A stretch of DNA of 64,000 bases from Lentisalinibacter salinarum (GCF_040706555.1 NZ_JAPDRH010000003.1:124001-188000), one strand, 5' to 3'. Shown: positions 51,283 through 60,415, counted from the stretch's first letter. Notes: generated from the letters alone by a model not told the origin. Translations and numbers: made by a program.

Positions 51283-53340
51283 TCATGCATCGGGGCGGAT
51301 GAGGATGTTGCCGAACTCGTCCACCTTGCCGGTGTGCTCGGGCAGGATCAGCGTGGTGGAGTCCATCTCGAGCACGATCGCCGGCCCCGGTATGTGGTTA
51401 CCCGCCTTCAGCTTCGAGCGGTGATAGAGCTTCGCGTCGCGATCCTTGCCGTCCACGTACACCTTGTGCTCGGCGATAACGGCATCCTTCGCGCTCCTGC
51501 CGCCCTTCTCGATGACCGCCGGCTTCACGGTGGTGGCCTTGCCGTTCACCACCGCGCGCAGATTCACCAGTTCCTTTTCCTCCTCGAGGGCGAAGGTAAA
51601 GAGCTGGCGATGCATCTCGTCGAACTGGTCGCCGATGGCGTCGAGTCCTTTCTTCTTGATATCGCCCAGGTCGACATCCACCGTCAGCGTGAGACCCTGG
51701 CCGTGATAGCGCAGGTCCGCCTGGTAGGAGATGGTCTGGTCCTTCTTGGCCACGCCCTCCTTGTCCAGCGTCTTCGAGGCTTTCGCCGCGAGCTGGGTAA
51801 ATATCTTCTCGAGGCCGGCGGGCGTCGTTTTGGAGAAGCGCTTGATGTAGGTGCGCGCCGCCTCGTTGCGCATCCGCGTTGTGGCGTCTCCGTAGGCACA
51901 GAGCACGCCGGGCCCCGGCGGGATGATGACCGGCCAGGAGTTCATCAGACGGCCCAGGGCGTTCGCGTGCAGGGGTCCCGCACCGCCGAAGGCGATGAGA
52001 GCGAAATCCCGCGGGTCGTAGCCCTTCTCCACCGAGACCAGCCGCAGGGCGCCGAACATGTTCTCGTTCACCAGCTTGATGATGCCCTCGGCGGCGCGCT
52101 TCAGCGGCAATCCCAGCGCGTCGGCCACCTGCTTGACCGTCTTCTCGGCCAGGTCCCGGCGGATCTCCATGTCGCCGCCCAGACGGGCGTCCGTGGGCAG
52201 GTAGCCCAGCACCACGTTGGCGTCGGTGACCGTGGGGGCCTCGCCGCCCTTGTTGTAGGCGGCGGGACCGGGATCGGCGCCGGCACTCTCCGGGCCGACA
52301 CGGAGCGCACCGGTGAGTTCGGGCACGTGGGCGATGGAGCCGCCGCCGGCGCCGACGGTGCGTACGTCGACCGACGAGGCGCGCACGGTCACGTCGCCCA
52401 CGCTGGTTTCACGGCGGAGCTGCGCGTAGCCGTTCTCGACCAGCGCCACGTCCGTCGAGGTGCCGCCCATGTCGAAGGTCAGCAGGTTGGGATACCCGGC
52501 CTGTTTGGCCACCCAGATGGCCCCCGAGACGCCGCCCGCGGGACCGCTCATGAGCAGGTTGACGGGATAGTTCCGTGCCTGCGTCGCCGAGGCCAGGCCG
52601 CCGTCGGAGCGCAGCACGTGCAGCTGCACTTCCTTGTTCAGATCCTTGCGCAGGTTTCGGCGCAGGTTGTTGATGTAGGCGTCCACCTTCGGACGCACGT
52701 AGGAGTTGGCCACCGTCGTGATGGTGCGCTCGTATTCCTGCATCTCCGGCACCACCTCGGAGGACAGCGACACGGGCATCTTCGGGAAGACCTTCTTGGC
52801 GACCTTGGCCACCTCACGCTCGTTGGCCGGGTTGGCGTAGGAGTTGATCAGCGAGACCGTCAGCGCTTCCACGCCCCGGCCTTTCAACCGCTTCAGCTCT
52901 TTCTCGAGCTTGCCTTTGTCGAGCGGCGTAACCACTTTGCCGTCGGCGCCCATGCGCTCCTCCGCCTCGACCGTCAGGGCCAGCGGCGCGAGCGGCGCGC
53001 TCTTGTTGTAGATCACCCAGCCGCCCAGGCCGCCCGGCACGAACGAGCGCGCGATCTGCAGCACCTGCCGGTAGCCCTGGGTCGTGACCAGTCCGACCGT
53101 GGCGCCCTTGCCCTCCAGGATCGTGTTCGTGGCCACGGTCGTGCCGTGCATGACATGCGTGATCTTCTTCGGATCTATGTCCGCCTCATCACAGATCTTG
53201 GCGATGCCGTTCAGAACGCCGATGGAGGAGTCCGCGGGCGTACTCGGGACCTTCGCAGTCCAGGTATCGCCGTTCTTCTCGTCCACGAGCAAGAGATCTG
53301 TGAACGTGCCTCCCACGTCCACGCCGAGTCGGTAGGCCAT
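51283..53340 (-). CDS. Hydantoinase A/oxoprolinase family protein
   Basis: A 685-residue ASKHA-fold ATPase subunit. LGVDVGGTFTDLLLVDE is phosphate loop 1, THVMHGTTVATNTILEG follows, and LTFDMGGTSTDVALVENG is the second ATP-binding loop. VGAGGGSIAHV and FGGAGPLHANALGRLM complete the core. It phosphorylates or activates the substrate acted on with subunit B. AGGGG precedes the start. Downstream of the mvaB gene by 139 bases. Confidence 0.92.
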   Translation of the reverse strand: MAYRLGVDVGGTFTDLLLVDEKNGDTWTAKVPSTPADSSIGVLNGIAKICDEADIDPKKITHVMHGTTVATNTILEGKGATVGLVTTQGYRQVLQIARSFVPGGLGGWVIYNKSAPLAPLALTVEAEERMGADGKVVTPLDKGKLEKELKRLKGRGVEALTVSLINSYANPANEREVAKVAKKVFPKMPVSLSSEVVPEMQEYERTITTVANSYVRPKVDAYINNLRRNLRKDLNKEVQLHVLRSDGGLASATQARNYPVNLLMSGPAGGVSGAIWVAKQAGYPNLLTFDMGGTSTDVALVENGYAQLRRETSVGDVTVRASSVDVRTVGAGGGSIAHVPELTGALRVGPESAGADPGPAAYNKGGEAPTVTDANVVLGYLPTDARLGGDMEIRRDLAEKTVKQVADALGLPLKRAAEGIIKLVNENMFGALRLVSVEKGYDPRDFALIAFGGAGPLHANALGRLMNSWPVIIPPGPGVLCAYGDATTRMRNEAARTYIKRFSKTTPAGLEKIFTQLAAKASKTLDKEGVAKKDQTISYQADLRYHGQGLTLTVDVDLGDIKKKGLDAIGDQFDEMHRQLFTFALEEEKELVNLRAVVNGKATTVKPAVIEKGGRSAKDAVIAEHKVYVDGKDRDAKLYHRSKLKAGNHIPGPAIVLEMDSTTLILPEHTGKVDEFGNILIRPDA

Positions 53341-53479
53341 GGCTTCCCCTTAATGGCTTTGGTTCATGTGCACCGGTACGCCGCGTTCGCCGCACCACAG
53401 TCGTTTCGTTTTCTCTCCCGGAGCCCCGGACAGGATAACCGGAGTCTCGCGGCTTTGCGCGCGGCCCGCAACCGCGCCC

Positions 53480-54406
53480 TCACTCCCCGGCGGCGGCGCG
53501 CTCAGACGCCACGTCCGGGAAGATGCCCGCCTTCGGCAGCATCGCCGGAACCCCCCGCCCGAGCTGCTCTTCCAGCCAGAGACTGGTCTCGATGATCTTC
53601 TGCAGCGACACGCCCGTCTCGATGTCGGAGCGCTCCAGCATGTAGACCAGGTCGTCGGTCGGGATGTTGCCTGTCGCCGCCGGCGCGAACGGGCAGCCGC
53701 CGATGCCGCCGATGCTGGCATCGAGCGATGCAACGCCGGCCTCGACCGCCGCCTGTGCGTTGGCGAGTCCCGTGTTGCGGGTGTTATGCAGATGGCAGCG
53801 CAGCGGCATGCCGGGGACCGTCTCCGCCACGCGGCCGAGCAGGTCGCGAACCTGCGAAGGCACCGCGACGCCGATGCTGTCGGCCAGCGCCAGTTCCACC
53901 GGCTCGGCCTCGGACACCCGTCGCACGATCTCCACCACCCGCTCAGGCGCAACCTCCCCTTCGAAGGGGCAGCCGAACGCCGACGAGACCATGATGTTGG
54001 CACGGATACCGGCCGCTCTCGCCTGCGCGGCGATCTTCAGCCAGGCCTTCACGGAATCGTCGCTGCTCACGCCCTGATTGCGGCGGTTGTAGGTGTCGCT
54101 GGCCACCACGACCATCCCGACCTCGTCGATGCCACAGTCGCGGGCCCGCTCGAAGCCGCGCTGGTTCAGGACCAGACCGATATAGGTGACGTCGTCGCGG
54201 CGCGGCAGCGCCGCCACGAGTTCCTCGGCGCCGGCCATCTGCGGCACTTTCTTCGGATTGACGAAACTCGCGACCTCGAGACGCCGTATGCCCGCGTCCA
54301 CCGCCCGGCGGATGAATTCCGCCTTGATCTCGACGGGCAGAACCTCCGGCTCGGACTGCAGTCCGTCCCGGGGCCCGACTTCGATAATGGAGATGCTGCG
54401 GTTCAT
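53480..54406 (-). CDS. mvaB: Hydroxymethylglutaryl-CoA lyase
   Basis: It cleaves HMG-CoA to acetoacetate and acetyl-CoA, the last step of leucine breakdown. The 308-residue TIM barrel has EVGPRDGLQ near residue 10, His ligands in CHLHNTRNTG, and the catalytic Cys in GGCPFAPAATGN. The ATG at 54406 was chosen on homology. No methylcrotonyl-CoA carboxylase lies nearby, so a related C-C lyase role in another acid pathway remains possible. Its promoter is predicted at 54458-54485. Confidence 0.9.
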   Translation of the reverse strand: MNRSISIIEVGPRDGLQSEPEVLPVEIKAEFIRRAVDAGIRRLEVASFVNPKKVPQMAGAEELVAALPRRDDVTYIGLVLNQRGFERARDCGIDEVGMVVVASDTYNRRNQGVSSDDSVKAWLKIAAQARAAGIRANIMVSSAFGCPFEGEVAPERVVEIVRRVSEAEPVELALADSIGVAVPSQVRDLLGRVAETVPGMPLRCHLHNTRNTGLANAQAAVEAGVASLDASIGGIGGCPFAPAATGNIPTDDLVYMLERSDIETGVSLQKIIETSLWLEEQLGRGVPAMLPKAGIFPDVASERAAAGE

Positions 54407-54457
54407 GTCACGTCGGCAATGCGCAATGGGTAAGTGCGGGTCGCGGAAACGCCACCT

Positions 54458-54485
54458 ATTGTATACAAGTCGGCGAAGCAGACAA
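54458..54485 (-). promoter_or_regulatory. Predicted mvaB promoter with overlapping GTATAC operator
   Basis: Minus strand: TTGTCT at 54485-54480, a 16-base spacer, and TACAAT at 54463-54458. The perfect palindrome TTGTATACAA (54459-54468) overlaps the -10, so a bound repressor would block it. Confidence 0.55.
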
Positions 54486-54501
54486 GAGAATCCTGAAAGC
54501 C

Positions 54502-54531
54502 TTAACCAAGATCGGGCGAAATTGTATACAC
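54502..54531 (+). promoter_or_regulatory. Predicted caiB-operon promoter with overlapping GTATAC operator
   Basis: Plus strand: TTAACC at 54502-54507, a 17-base spacer, and TATACA at 54525-54530. The near-palindrome TTGTATACAC (54522-54531) covers the -10. Its centre is 63 bp, six helical turns, from the mvaB-side site. Confidence 0.55.
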
Positions 54532-54590
54532 TAGCGGGGTTCCAACCGGCGGCGCGTGCCGCGCCGTCCCGCGCATTCAGAGGGAGAACC

Positions 54591-55814
54591 ATGGCGAGCG
54601 AATCGGGGAATCGTGACACTAACCGGGGACCGCTGTCCGATCTGCGGGTAATCGAGATGGGCACGCTGCTGGCCGGGCCTTTCTGCGGCCAGCTCATGGG
54701 CGATTTCGGCGCGGAGGTCGTCAAGATCGAACCGCCCGGCCAGGGCGATCCCATGCGCGACTGGGGCCAGGAGAAGGCCCACGGCCAGTCCCTCTGGTGG
54801 CCCGTGATCGCGCGCAACAAGAAATCGGTCACGGTCAACCTGCGGGTCGAGGAAGGTCAGCAGATCGTCCGCGACCTGGTCCGCGAGGCCGACTTCCTGC
54901 TGGAGAATTTCCGCCCCGGCACGATGGAGCGCTGGAATCTCTCGTACGAAGAGGTGAAGAAGATCAACCCGGGGCTCATCATGATCCGGGTGTCCGGCTT
55001 CGGTCAGACCGGCCCCTACGCAAAGCGGGCCGGCTTCGGCGCGGTCGGCGAATCGATGGGCGGGCTGCGCTACGTCTGCGGCGACCCGTCCGCGCCGCCG
55101 AGCCGGGTGGGCATCAGCATCGGCGACTCCCTGGCGGCCACCTTCGCCACCGTCGGTGCCCTTGCAGCGCTGCATCACCGCGAACGCACCGGCGAGGGAC
55201 AGGTGGTCGACTCGGCCATCTACGAGGCGGTCCTCAACATGATGGAATCCCTCATCACCGAATACGACAAGGCGGACTACATCCGGGAACGGCAGGGCTC
55301 GATCCTGCCCGGCGTCGCCCCCTCCAACGTCTACCCCACGCGGGACGACAAGCTGCTGCTGATCGCCGCCAACCAGGACACCGTGTTCCGGCGTCTGACC
55401 GCCGCCATGGGCCGGCCGGAGCTGGCCGAGGACGAGCGTTACCACAACCACTCCGCACGCGGGGCGCACCAGCAGGAACTCGACGAGCTGGTGGCCGACT
55501 GGACGCGCACCAAGGATCAGAAGGAACTGATCGATCTCATGGAGGAACACGGCATCCCCGCAGGCGGCATTTACCGGGCCCCCGAGATGCTGGAGGATGC
55601 TCACTTCCAGGCGCGCCAGGCGATCATCGAGACGATGCACCCGGAGTTGGGCACGCTGAAGATGCAGAACGTGGCACCGAAACTCTCGGCCACGCCGGGC
55701 TCGGTACGCACCCCCGGTCCGGCCCTCGGCCAGCACACCGACGAGGTGCTCGCGGAGCTGCCCGGCTATGACGCCGCGCGCCTGCAGGCACTGCGCGAGA
55801 ATGGAGTGATCTGA
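54591..55814 (+). CDS. CaiB/BaiF-family CoA-transferase
   Basis: A 407-residue family III CoA-transferase. RVIEMGTLLAGPFCGQLMGDFGAEVVKIE forms the N-terminal fold, and the catalytic Asp candidate is in VGISIGDSLAATFATV. GAVGESMGGLRYVCGDP lies before it. AGGGAG precedes the ATG at 54591. The divergent HMG-CoA lyase suggests a dicarboxylic or HMG-type acid as substrate, by analogy with SUGCT-like enzymes; this is inference. It leads a unit with the cysteine hydrolase and VOC genes. Confidence 0.9.
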   Translation: MASESGNRDTNRGPLSDLRVIEMGTLLAGPFCGQLMGDFGAEVVKIEPPGQGDPMRDWGQEKAHGQSLWWPVIARNKKSVTVNLRVEEGQQIVRDLVREADFLLENFRPGTMERWNLSYEEVKKINPGLIMIRVSGFGQTGPYAKRAGFGAVGESMGGLRYVCGDPSAPPSRVGISIGDSLAATFATVGALAALHHRERTGEGQVVDSAIYEAVLNMMESLITEYDKADYIRERQGSILPGVAPSNVYPTRDDKLLLIAANQDTVFRRLTAAMGRPELAEDERYHNHSARGAHQQELDELVADWTRTKDQKELIDLMEEHGIPAGGIYRAPEMLEDAHFQARQAIIETMHPELGTLKMQNVAPKLSATPGSVRTPGPALGQHTDEVLAELPGYDAARLQALRENGVI

Positions 55815-55815
55815 C

Positions 55816-56463
55816 GTGGCGGACAGGCTCGGCGACGATTACCGCCAGGCCGGCTTCGGCCGCGCGCTGCAACCCGGGAGGCGTCCGGCACTACTCGTCA
55901 TCGACTTCGTGCGTGCCTACCTGGACCCCGACTGCCCGCTGTACGCCGGCGTTGAGGATACGCTCGCGCGCTGCCGGGAGCTGCTCGCCCGCGCCCGGGA
56001 AGCCGCCATCCCGGTGCTCCACACCAACGTGGCCTTCATGCCCGGCGGCATGGACGGCGGCGTGTTCTATCGCAAGGTGGGGGCGCTGCGCTGTCTCGAC
56101 CGCGGCTCTCCCTACGGCGAGTTCGCGGAAGGACTCGAGCCGCTGGACGGCGAGCCGGTGGTCACCAAGCAATACGCCAGCGCATTCTTCGGCACCTCCC
56201 TCGCCTCGACCCTGACGAGCCTCGGCGTCGATACCGTATTCATCGCCGGACTCACGACCAGCGGCTGCATCCGCGCGACCACGGTGGACGCCATCCAGCA
56301 CGGCTTCCTGCCGTTCGTCGTGCGCGAGGCGGTCGGGGACCGGGATCCGGCGCCCCACGAAGCGAATCTTTTCGACCTGCAGGCGAAGTATGCAGAGGTC
56401 ATCGGCCTGGATGCGGCCCTCGGCCATCTCGCCCGGTACGCGGCGGAGGCGAGGCAGCCGTGA
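55816..56463 (+). CDS. Isochorismatase-family cysteine hydrolase
   Basis: A 215-residue alpha/beta hydrolase-like enzyme with the Asp-Lys-Cys triad: Asp30 in LLVIDFVRAY, Lys118 in VVTKQYASAFF, and Cys151 in TTSGCIRATT. Members cleave carbamoyl amides (N-carbamoylsarcosine, ureidoacrylate) or isochorismate. The start is GTG at 55816, one base after the CoA-transferase stop. With hydantoinase-type genes nearby, an N-carbamoyl or amide substrate is attractive but unproven. Confidence 0.88.
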   Translation: MADRLGDDYRQAGFGRALQPGRRPALLVIDFVRAYLDPDCPLYAGVEDTLARCRELLARAREAAIPVLHTNVAFMPGGMDGGVFYRKVGALRCLDRGSPYGEFAEGLEPLDGEPVVTKQYASAFFGTSLASTLTSLGVDTVFIAGLTTSGCIRATTVDAIQHGFLPFVVREAVGDRDPAPHEANLFDLQAKYAEVIGLDAALGHLARYAAEARQP

Positions 56464-57329
56464 TCGGGCCCATCCGCTGCGTCACCGTCACGGTGCCGGA
56501 CCTCGCCCATGCGGTGGAGACCTACCGGGACTATCTCGGCTACGAACGATTCCACGACGAGCGCCTGCCGGCCGGGCAGGCGGACTATATGGGTGCCCCC
56601 GCCCTCGCCGGCGCGGACTGCGCTCTGCTGAGACCCGCCGCTGGCGGCGATTTCTGTTTCCGCTTCATCACCCAGCCACTGCCTCCCCGATACCGTCCGC
56701 TGACGACCTGGGGCTGGAACGCCGCCGAGCTGATCGTCGAGGACGTCGACCGGCTGGCAGCCGAACTCGAAGACTCTCCGTTCCGTATCGTCGGCCCGCC
56801 GGAAGACCTGTCTTTCTCGGACGCCATCCGGGCGATGCAGATCATCGGGCCGGCGGAAGAGGTGCTCTACCTGACCATGATCAAGGAACAGCTGCCCGAG
56901 TTCGATCTGCCGACGCCGGCCTGCCCCGTGGACCGCACCTTCATCGTCATCCTCGGCGGCCCGGACATGGGGGCCATGCAGGCGTTCTACCACGGCAGCT
57001 TCGGCGTGCCGGAGGCACCCGTCATGGAGGCCCGCATCTCGGTGCTGTCCCGGGCCCTCGACCTCCCGGCCGATACCATGCACCCCATCGCCGCGATGCC
57101 GCTGGCAGGCCAGTCCCTGATCGAGGTGGACGATTACCGCGCCGCGACGACGACGCGCGACTGCCCGCCCGGCGGACTGCCGCCGGGCATCGCGATGGTG
57201 AGCTTCGCCGCCGACGCGCTGCCCGACGATCTTCCGGCCGGACGCTTCTCCGGCCCGCCGTATCACGGCGGCCGCAGCGTCCTCACCACGGGCGCGGCAG
57301 GCGAGCTCGTCGAACTCATCCGGACCTGA
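56460..57329 (+). CDS. VOC-superfamily protein with two glyoxalase-like halves
   Basis: A 289-residue protein made of two vicinal-oxygen-chelate modules (about 1-135 and 150-289). The first opens IRCVTVTVPDLAHAVETYRDYLGYE, the second FIVILGGPDMGAMQAFYHGSFGV. Potential metal residues are not all conserved, so it may be an isomerase, dioxygenase-like enzyme or binding protein. The start is GTG at 56460, in a GTGA overlap with the cysteine hydrolase gene. Confidence 0.8.
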   Translation: MIGPIRCVTVTVPDLAHAVETYRDYLGYERFHDERLPAGQADYMGAPALAGADCALLRPAAGGDFCFRFITQPLPPRYRPLTTWGWNAAELIVEDVDRLAAELEDSPFRIVGPPEDLSFSDAIRAMQIIGPAEEVLYLTMIKEQLPEFDLPTPACPVDRTFIVILGGPDMGAMQAFYHGSFGVPEAPVMEARISVLSRALDLPADTMHPIAAMPLAGQSLIEVDDYRAATTTRDCPPGGLPPGIAMVSFAADALPDDLPAGRFSGPPYHGGRSVLTTGAAGELVELIRT

Positions 57330-57422
57330 CTCTGCGATCCGGCGATCTGGACAGCCCCTGCACAGGGATGGGCGCGTCCGCAGGCATCGCGCTGCAACGC
57401 ACAAACACCCTCTCATAGGCCG

Positions 57423-57428
57423 TATAAT
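57423..57428 (+). promoter_or_regulatory. -10 box of the acyl-CoA dehydrogenase gene
   Basis: A perfect TATAAT 24 bases before the ATG at 57453, between the VOC stop and the gene. The -35 region is poor, so an activator may help. Confidence 0.5.
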
Positions 57429-57452
57429 CGGGACGCACAAAAGGAGCTGACT

Positions 57453-58616
57453 ATGGATTTTTCACTGACCGAAGACCAGGAGATGATCCAGGCCGCGGCA
57501 CGTGAGTTCGCGCAGAACGAGATCGCGCCGGTTGCGGCCAGATTCGACGAGAGCGGAGAGTTCCCCGAGGAGACCATCCGCAAGGCGGGTGAACTCGGCT
57601 TCATGGGCATCGAGGTGCCCGAGGAGTACGGCGGGGCGGGACTCGACGCCGTCGGCTACGTCCTGATGATGGAGGAGATCGCTGCGGCGGATGCCGCCCA
57701 CAGCACGATCGTCTCCGTGAACAACTCCCTCTACTGCAACGGCATCCTGCTGTTCGGCACCGAGGACCAGAAGAAGACGTTCGTGACGCCGGTCGCCTCG
57801 GGCGAAGCCATCGGCGCCTATGCGCTCACCGAGCCCCAGTCAGGATCCGACGCCGGCAACATGCGCTCCCGCGCCGTGCTGTCCGACGACGGCAGCCATT
57901 ACGTCATCAACGCCAAGAAGTCCTGGATCACCTCCGGGCCCGTCGCCCGCTATCTGGTGCTGTTCGCCATGACCGAACCCGACAAGGGCGCCGGCGGCGT
58001 CAGCGCGTTCCTGATCGATACCGAGAAGGAAGGCTTCAGCCGCGGCAAGACGGAGCCCAAGCTCGGTATCCGCGCCTCGGCCACCTGCGAGATCGAACTC
58101 GAGGACTACCGATGCCCCGTGGAGCACCGTCTCGGCGACGAGGGCCAGGGCTTCAAGATCGCCATGACCGTACTGGATGCCGGACGTATCGGCATCGCGG
58201 CCCAGGCCGTCGGCATCGCTCGGGCCGCCTACGAGGCCTCGCTGGAGTACGCGCGGGAGCGCGAGGCGTTCGGCTCCCCCATCGGCAGCTTCCAGATGAT
58301 TCAGGCCAAGATCGCGGACATGAAGACCCGCCTGGAGGCGGCACGCCTGTTGACGCTGCGCGCCGCGTGGGCGAAGGACGAGGCGAAGAAGACCGGCGCC
58401 CGCAACACGCTGAACGGCAGCCTGGCGAAACTGTTCGCCTCCGAAGCGGCCATGTACATCACCCACCAGGCCGTGCAGATCCACGGCGGGATGGGCTACA
58501 GCAAGGAGTTGCCGGTGGAGCGCTATTTCCGCGACGCGAAGATCACGGAGATCTACGAGGGCACCAGCGAGGTGCAGCGCATGGTCATCGCGAGGCAGGA
58601 GACGGGACTCCGCTGA
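57453..58616 (+). CDS. Acyl-CoA dehydrogenase, short/branched-chain type
   Basis: A 387-residue flavoenzyme. MDFSLTEDQEMIQ starts the family fold; AYALTEPQSGSDAGNM and KKSWITSGP are FAD contacts; the catalytic Glu is in KITEIYEGTSEVQRMVIARQ. The sequence resembles butyryl-CoA and 2-methylacyl-CoA dehydrogenases. AAGGAG lies seven bases before the ATG and a perfect -10 just upstream, so it is probably a separate unit. Electrons should go to the EtfAB encoded at 39615. Confidence 0.92.
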   Translation: MDFSLTEDQEMIQAAAREFAQNEIAPVAARFDESGEFPEETIRKAGELGFMGIEVPEEYGGAGLDAVGYVLMMEEIAAADAAHSTIVSVNNSLYCNGILLFGTEDQKKTFVTPVASGEAIGAYALTEPQSGSDAGNMRSRAVLSDDGSHYVINAKKSWITSGPVARYLVLFAMTEPDKGAGGVSAFLIDTEKEGFSRGKTEPKLGIRASATCEIELEDYRCPVEHRLGDEGQGFKIAMTVLDAGRIGIAAQAVGIARAAYEASLEYAREREAFGSPIGSFQMIQAKIADMKTRLEAARLLTLRAAWAKDEAKKTGARNTLNGSLAKLFASEAAMYITHQAVQIHGGMGYSKELPVERYFRDAKITEIYEGTSEVQRMVIARQETGLR

Positions 58617-58645
58617 CGGGGTCCCGCCCCTCCGCCGCCCGTCAG
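58613..58645. terminator. Hairpin spanning both stop codons of convergent genes
   Basis: CTGACGGG at 58613-58620 pairs with CCCGTCAG at 58638-58645 over a 17-base loop. The stem includes the TGA of the acyl-CoA dehydrogenase and, on the other strand, the TGA of the ferredoxin gene. No T-run follows. Confidence 0.4.
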
Positions 58646-58962
58646 AGTTCGTTTTCGGCGACGTAGACGAGGAGCCCGTCCAGCTCGTCGGTCACCTCGA
58701 TCTGGCAGGTGAGCCGACTCGTTGGCCGGCGCTCGTACGCCGCGTCCAGCATGCTGTCTTCCATATCGTCCATGTCGGGCAGCTTGTCGAGCCAGGCCTC
58801 GTCTATGTACGCGTGGCAGGTGGCACAGGCGCAGGCGCCGCCGCATTCCGCAACGATGCCCTCGATGTTGTTGTCCATCGCGCCTTCCATGACCGTATAG
58901 CCGGTCTCCACCTCGACGTCGTGGCGTTCTCCGTCGGTGCTGACGTAGGTGATCCTGGGCAT
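58642..58962 (-). CDS. [2Fe-2S] ferredoxin, adrenodoxin type
   Basis: A 106-residue electron carrier. Cys40, Cys46, Cys49 and Cys86 follow the C-x5-C-x2-C-xn-C pattern of adrenodoxin-like ferredoxins; Cys44 is extra. The acidic loop LPDMDDMEDSML is the usual partner-docking helix. It is not next to an isc cluster or a P450 gene, so a dedicated oxygenase or reductase partner elsewhere is likely. The unit begins after two terminators. Confidence 0.92.
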   Translation of the reverse strand: MPRITYVSTDGERHDVEVETGYTVMEGAMDNNIEGIVAECGGACACATCHAYIDEAWLDKLPDMDDMEDSMLDAAYERRPTSRLTCQIEVTDELDGLLVYVAENEL

Positions 58963-58975
58963 TCTCCGCTCTCAC

Positions 58976-59003
58976 AAAAAAGGCGCGCCGGCCTCGACGC
59001 GCC
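58976..59003 (-). terminator. Rho-independent terminator, second of a tandem pair
   Basis: GGCGCG with CGCGCC makes a 6-bp stem over a 10-base loop, followed on the minus strand by six T. It closes the TonB2-type operon and lies just before the ferredoxin gene. Confidence 0.75.
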
Positions 59004-59024
59004 GTAGTTCATAAAACAATGACG

Positions 59025-59048
59025 CGGGCCGGCGCATGCGCCGGCCCG
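59025..59048 (-). terminator. 24-bp perfect palindrome, first terminator of the TonB2 operon
   Basis: Every base from 59025 to 59048 pairs across the centre, and TTGTTTTAT follows a few bases on along the minus strand. It lies 16 bases after the TPR gene stop. Confidence 0.65.
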
Positions 59049-59064
59049 TGATGACTACCGTCGA

Positions 59065-60381
59065 TTACTCGTTCTGGGCGATGGCCTGCCGAAGCTGCTC
59101 GAGGCGCTCGATCTCGCCGTCGATCACGCTGATCCACTGGCTGCCGATCCTCTGATACTCATCGTCCCGGCGGACGACCATGAAGGTCTGCCGCGCATCC
59201 TGGTAACGATCCAGGTTGTACTGGCACATGCCGATGGTGATGCGTACGTCGTTCGGCTCGCGCACGCCGCCCTTGTCCAGCGCCTGACGGCCTGCCTGGA
59301 TGCAGTCATCATAGCGGTCCAGATTCAGGTACGCGACGGCCAGGCGAGCATTCAGCTCACCGTCGTCGCTGAGCCGCGCCGCCTGCTGCAGCGCCGGAAC
59401 CGCCTGCTCCGGCTCCTGAGCGAGCTGCCATGCCTGGGACAGCAGCCGGTAGTTCTTGCCCGTCTCCTCGATGTTGCCGTTCTCCATCCCCTCGGACAGG
59501 ACCTTGGCGGCCTTGTAGGGAATCTCGCCCTGCAGATAGAGCTGTGCGAGGGTCACGAGTTCGCTCTCGGAGGACAGCAGATTCTGCGTGTAGGCGGCAT
59601 CGTAGGCGGCCAGCATGTTCTTCTCTTCGCCGAGCTCCGAATAGACGCCGGCGAGCGCCGTCCAGTAGCTCTTCTTGGGCCAATTGGCCAGAAGGATCTT
59701 GAGGATCTCCTTGACCTTGGCGAAGTTGTTCTGCTGGTAGTAGCCATAGTAGAGCAGGTTCCACCATTCCTCGCGGACCTCGGTATCCCGCTCGCGCGCG
59801 ACCTCGATGGCCTTCTCGATCTGCGGAATCATCAGGTCGTACTGCTCGGTCTGGGCGTAGGACTGCCCGAGCAGGACGTAGGCCTGGGGTCCCGGATTGT
59901 TGGCGATCTGGAACCATTGCTTAAGCAACTCGATGGTCCTGGGGAATTTCTCCTGCACCGCGTAGAGCTGGGCGAGCGTATACAGGGTCTGTGTGCGCAG
60001 CTGAGGCTCGAGTTCCGGGATCGACAGCAGCCGCTCGTAGGATTCCACGGCCTTCGCCGTATTGCCCTGGTTGTAGTAGATGAAGCCGTAGAAGTTCAGC
60101 ATGTTGGCGCGCTCGTAGTCGCTGAGACCCTCGTCGCGGGACAGCGAATCGAGTACGCGGATCGCCTGGTTGAACTGCTGGTTGTCCGCAAGCTCCTGGG
60201 CCTCCGTCAGTTTCTCGTAGACCGCCTTGCTGAGAGCCTCCGCCTTGCGCGTCTTCTGATTGTCACGCGCCTCCTGGTCGTCCTGCGCCATGGCCGTCGG
60301 GGCCAGCGCCACCATGCAGACGCCCACCAGAGCGGTCAGCAGGGTGTTGCGGAAGTTCCGTGTGAAGAGTTTCGTCATCAT
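59065..60381 (-). CDS. Periplasmic TPR protein of the TonB2-type cluster
   Basis: A 438-residue exported protein: signal peptide MMTKLFTRNF to about residue 33 (ending PTAMA before QDD), then a series of tetratricopeptide-like helical repeats, for example NFYGFIYYNQGNTAKAVESYERL and AYVLLGQSYAQTEQYDLMIPQIEKA. Such TPR proteins are regularly the last gene of TtpC-ExbB-ExbD-TonB operons and probably aid assembly or receptor coupling in the periplasm. It ends before a tandem terminator. Confidence 0.87.
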   Translation of the reverse strand: MMTKLFTRNFRNTLLTALVGVCMVALAPTAMAQDDQEARDNQKTRKAEALSKAVYEKLTEAQELADNQQFNQAIRVLDSLSRDEGLSDYERANMLNFYGFIYYNQGNTAKAVESYERLLSIPELEPQLRTQTLYTLAQLYAVQEKFPRTIELLKQWFQIANNPGPQAYVLLGQSYAQTEQYDLMIPQIEKAIEVARERDTEVREEWWNLLYYGYYQQNNFAKVKEILKILLANWPKKSYWTALAGVYSELGEEKNMLAAYDAAYTQNLLSSESELVTLAQLYLQGEIPYKAAKVLSEGMENGNIEETGKNYRLLSQAWQLAQEPEQAVPALQQAARLSDDGELNARLAVAYLNLDRYDDCIQAGRQALDKGGVREPNDVRITIGMCQYNLDRYQDARQTFMVVRRDDEYQRIGSQWISVIDGEIERLEQLRQAIAQNE

Positions 60382-60415
60382 CAGTGAATCCCGTTAATGG
60401 CTGTCCAGGACGCGG

